64,000 bases of DNA, taken from contig DATDLN010000237.1 of assembly GCA_036519295.1 (NCBI GenBank), positions 1-64,000 on the forward strand. Reading direction: 5' to 3'. The notes below the pieces were generated by a model. It had not been told where the DNA came from. It did not search any database and saw nothing but the letters and a program-made list of their open reading frames with translations. A program made the position numbers and the translations under genes. Positions 61,707 through 64,000 of this stretch are shown here, piece by piece (position 1 is the stretch's first letter; each line of letters begins with the position of its first letter). This stretch comes from JACVRW01 sp036519295. Its GTDB lineage: Bacteria; Actinomycetota; Thermoleophilia; Solirubrobacterales; Thermoleophilaceae.

Positions 61707-62645
61707 TCAGGGCAGCCGCGCCGTCGCCCTGAGGCCGAAGGCCGCCGCGGCCAGCAGCAGCACGACGCCGCCGGCGGCGAAGGCAGACGTCACCTCGCGG
61801 CGCTCCTTCTTCGTCGCCACGCGAGAGCCCAGTTGCTCGTAGATGCTGCCGAGCTCGTCGGCGTCGTCGACCTGGAAGCTGCGGCCGCCGGAGAGCTCGG
61901 CGATGCGGCGCATCGTCTCCGGGTCCGGCGGAACGGGCAACAGGCCGCCTCCGGGTACCTCGATGACGGCGCCCTCGGTGCCGAGCGCGACCGTGTGGAT
62001 CGGAACGTGCAGCCGGCGGGCCGCGCGGGCCACCGGGAGGGGGTCGCGCCCGGTGGTGGCCTTGCCGTCTGAGAGCATCACGATCGCCGCGGGCACGCGC
62101 TCCTCGCCGCGTCCGTCGACGAGCGTCAGCGCCGCGGCGAGCGCGTCGCCGGTGGCGGTGCCCCCGTCGGCCGATAGGCCCTCGATCATCGCCTCGACCT
62201 GAGCCCGGTCGTCGGTCGGCGGCTCGATCGTGTGCGGCTCCTCGGAGAACGCAACCGCGCCCGCGAGGGCCTCCTTGGGGAGCTGCGCGAGGAAGCGCAG
62301 CGCGGCGTCGCGCGCTGCCTCCATGCGGCTCGGGTCGACGTCGGTGGCGAGCATGGAGCGCGAGACGTCGTTCACCAGCACGACGGAGGCCTGCTGGCGA
62401 GGCACCGCAACGGTTGCGTGCGGGCGGGCGAGGGCGAGGGCGAGGGCGGTCAAAGCGGCCAGGAAGAGTGCGAGCGGGATGCGCCTACGCCATGGCGAGA
62501 CGCGAGGGAGCAGCGGCGCGAGCGTGGGCACTCCGGGGAAACGGACCGCGTAGCGACGCGCGCGCCGTCGAAGGGCCGTATGCGCCAAGAGGACCAGCGG
62601 TACCAGCGCGAGCGCGGCCAGGAAGATCGGAGCGGCGAAGCTCAC
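61707..62645 (-). CDS. VWA-domain membrane protein (BatA-like)
   Basis: 312 residues. Two N-terminal spans (IFLAALALVPLVLLAHTALR; LALFLAALTALALALARPHA) precede a von Willebrand A domain with an intact MIDAS (VVLVNDVSRSM, DxSxS; plus the later TATGDAL and LSDGKATTG). A C-terminal span is FAAGGVVLLLAAAAFGLRA. This is the BatA layout. It follows the DUF58 and moxR genes, a conserved operon whose AAA chaperone works on VWA partners, probably in protein maturation or stress tolerance. Confidence 0.88.
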   Translation of the reverse strand: MSFAAPIFLAALALVPLVLLAHTALRRRARRYAVRFPGVPTLAPLLPRVSPWRRRIPLALFLAALTALALALARPHATVAVPRQQASVVLVNDVSRSMLATDVDPSRMEAARDAALRFLAQLPKEALAGAVAFSEEPHTIEPPTDDRAQVEAMIEGLSADGGTATGDALAAALTLVDGRGEERVPAAIVMLSDGKATTGRDPLPVARAARRLHVPIHTVALGTEGAVIEVPGGGLLPVPPDPETMRRIAELSGGRSFQVDDADELGSIYEQLGSRVATKKERREVTSAFAAGGVVLLLAAAAFGLRATARLP

Positions 62646-62714
62646 GGGATCCTCCGGTCGCCCCGAACCGCCGGGGACGCCAACCTCGGGCTCCGAACCC
62701 CAGCGGACGCCACC

Positions 62715-62755
62715 CGTTCGACCTTTTGCCGGATAAGGCCGCGAAAGGTCGAACG
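62715..62755. repeat. 12-bp inverted repeat between the DUF58 and VWA genes
   Basis: CGTTCGACCTTT (62715-62726) and AAAGGTCGAACG (62744-62755) are perfect complements with a 17-base loop. It lies in the 139-base gap inside the moxR-DUF58-VWA operon and could attenuate or process the message. Confidence 0.55.
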
Positions 62756-62784
62756 CGTCGGCCCAGGCGCCCCGGCGGCGAAGC

Positions 62785-63693
62785 TCACGCCAACCTCCGG
62801 CACAGCTCGCGCGCCCACGAGCCCTCCGTCGACAGGACGACGTGTTCCGCCGCCGCGCGGCGGAACGCCGTCGCCACAGCGTCGCGCTCCTCGGCGGCGG
62901 CCCGGGCGTAGTCCTCGCGCAGGCGGCGGCTTCTGGTGTCGACCTCGATCCGGGCGCCGGTCTCCGGGTCGACCATCGTTAGGCGGCCCACGGCGGGCAG
63001 TGCCCCCTCGCGAGGATCGCGGATCTCGACGGCCAGGACAGTGTGCCGGGCGGCGAGCGCCGCCACCGGTCGCGCCCAGGTGGGCGGGCCCGCGAAGTCG
63101 GAGATCAGGACCATGAGGCTGGTCAGGCGCGCCAGGCGACCGAGTCGGAGGACCGTCCGTTCGAGCGGCTCGCCGGCGGTGCCGTCGGGCGCCACGCCCT
63201 CGGCGAGGGCCCGCCTAAGCCCGATGCGGGCCCCGCGACCTCCGCGCGGCGGCAGGAGCCGCGACACGGGGGCGCCATATGTCAAGAGCCCGACCTTGCC
63301 GCCCCGCCGAACGGCGAGCGTGCCGACGACGTCGACAACTCCCTCGGCGACGTCGCTCTTCAGCCGGTCCGACGTGCCGAAGGCCATCGAGGCCGAGACG
63401 TCGACCGCCAGCCAGGTGGTGAGCAGTCGCTCGGGCACCTGCTGGCGGACGTGCGGGAAGCCCGTCCTGGCGGTGGCGGAGGGGTCCAGCTGGCGGACGT
63501 CGTCGCCCGGCTGGTAGGGACGCAGCTGCGCCAGCTCGGTCCCGGCGCCCACCCCGGCCGAGCGGTGCTCGCCGGCGAGCACGCCTCCCGCGCGACGGAC
63601 GAAGCTGAGGTCGAGCGCCTCGACCAGAGCGGCCGGGACCTTCCCGCCGCCCTGGCGCCCGGCCGGCGGGCTCAGAGCGCCGGGGGCGGTCAC
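62785..63693 (-). CDS. DUF58 protein
   Basis: 302 residues. The DUF58 signature is RPYQPGDDVRQLDPSATART (about 57-77), followed by a VWA-like core with a DxSxS site (WLAVDVSASMAFG) and LISDF. These proteins accompany MoxR ATPases in actinobacteria and are thought to take part in MoxR-dependent assembly. It has no membrane span. Its ATG overlaps the moxR stop. Confidence 0.9.
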   Translation of the reverse strand: MTAPGALSPPAGRQGGGKVPAALVEALDLSFVRRAGGVLAGEHRSAGVGAGTELAQLRPYQPGDDVRQLDPSATARTGFPHVRQQVPERLLTTWLAVDVSASMAFGTSDRLKSDVAEGVVDVVGTLAVRRGGKVGLLTYGAPVSRLLPPRGGRGARIGLRRALAEGVAPDGTAGEPLERTVLRLGRLARLTSLMVLISDFAGPPTWARPVAALAARHTVLAVEIRDPREGALPAVGRLTMVDPETGARIEVDTRSRRLREDYARAAAEERDAVATAFRRAAAEHVVLSTEGSWARELCRRLA

Positions 63694-64000
63694 GCCGCCA
63701 GTGGCTCCCCGGCCGTCCGCGGAGGATCGAGGTCGGGCTCCGGCACGGTATCGAGCACCCGGTGGAGCAGCTCGTCCGCGCTCACACCCTCGCTGAGGCC
63801 CTCGTAGCTCAGGACGAGCCGGTGCCGCAGCACCTCTGGAGCGAGGTCGCGGATGTCGCTCACCAGAACGTGACGCCGGCCGCGAAGAAGGGCGAGCGCT
63901 CGAGCGGACTGAACGAGGCCGATCGGGCCGCGCGGGCTCGCGCCGTAGCTCAAGAGCGGCTGCACGTCGCTCAGGCCATGCCGGCCCGGGCGCCGGGTGG
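63690..64000 (-). CDS. MoxR-family AAA+ ATPase, C-terminal part (5' end outside window)
   Basis: The frame is open to the window end. The visible part includes the sensor-2 Arg region (SYGASPRGPIGLVQSARALA) and the helical lid (VLVSDIRDLAPEVLRHRLVL, SYEGLSEGVSADELLHRVLD), which are strongly conserved in MoxR. The Walker motifs lie beyond the window. It heads the moxR-DUF58-VWA operon and overlaps DUF58 by four bases. Confidence 0.85.
   Translation of the reverse strand, partial: TRRPGRHGLSDVQPLLSYGASPRGPIGLVQSARALALLRGRRHVLVSDIRDLAPEVLRHRLVLSYEGLSEGVSADELLHRVLDTVPEPDLDPPRTAGEPLAA

Overview
This 64 kb window is high-GC, gene-dense actinobacterial chromosome. The gene set (imuB with a DUF6504 partner, dnaE2, efp-nusB-xseB-ispA-dxs, tlyA-nadK-recN, pyrG, xerD, mutM, recO, ppdK, dgt-dnaG-rpoD) and the protein style point to Actinomycetota, most likely class Thermoleophilia (Solirubrobacterales-like). 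That placement is inference from gene content and order; no database search was possible.

Layout. 1-9.8 kb: mutagenic repair (end of imuB, DUF6504, then dnaE2 5.6 kb further on), interrupted by a GAF-GAF-GGDEF protein, a secreted phosphatase, a PhoD-type gene broken by about six frameshifts and a lipoprotein. 10-17.3 kb: M48 protease, DUF72, two metallo-beta-lactamase-fold hydrolases, a PP2C/SpoIIE phosphatase with an RsbW-like ATP-binding partner, and a UPF0158-nucleotidyltransferase fusion translationally coupled to a HEPN gene. 17.3-21.4 kb: two tandem copies of a two-gene module, each a small proline-rich membrane-anchored protein followed by a transmembrane pseudokinase. 21.6-23.7 kb: a frameshifted secreted protein and an unusual protein with two resolvase domains. 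24-28 kb: efp, nusB, xseB, ispA and dxs, nearly all overlapping. 28-30 kb: OsmC and an M1 peptidase.

30.08-36.23 kb looks like an integrated element. It is bounded by an 18-bp perfect direct repeat that forms one arm of a terminator hairpin, has a second 22-bp repeat just inside each end, and carries an HNH-like protein, a methyltransferase, a possible Ntn-hydrolase-like protein, the remnant of a RepA-like ATPase, small ORFs and a tyrosine integrase whose catalytic tyrosine has been separated by a frameshift. 36.2-48.4 kb is conserved chromosome: tlyA-nadK-recN, pyrG, an arsenate-reductase-like phosphatase, an M20 peptidase, NUDIX, xerD, mutM, a methyltransferase, glutaredoxin and recO. 48.5-55.6 kb holds a methyltransferase, ppdK, a TetR regulator divergent from a secreted beta-helix protein, and a lipoprotein. 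55.6-60.4 kb: three 40-bp tandem repeats, dgt-dnaG-rpoD, an HTH-HNH protein with a CCGAAC-N4-GTTCGG palindrome at its start, and tRNA-Asn(GTT). The window ends in a serine hydrolase and a moxR-DUF58-VWA operon on the minus strand.

The best candidates for undescribed biology are the duplicated pseudokinase/proline-rich protein modules (17.3-21.4 kb) and, beside them, the UPF0158-MNT/HEPN pair and the twin-resolvase protein. Several accessory genes carry frameshifts while all the housekeeping genes are intact. This suggests real decay, but local sequencing error cannot be excluded from sequence alone.
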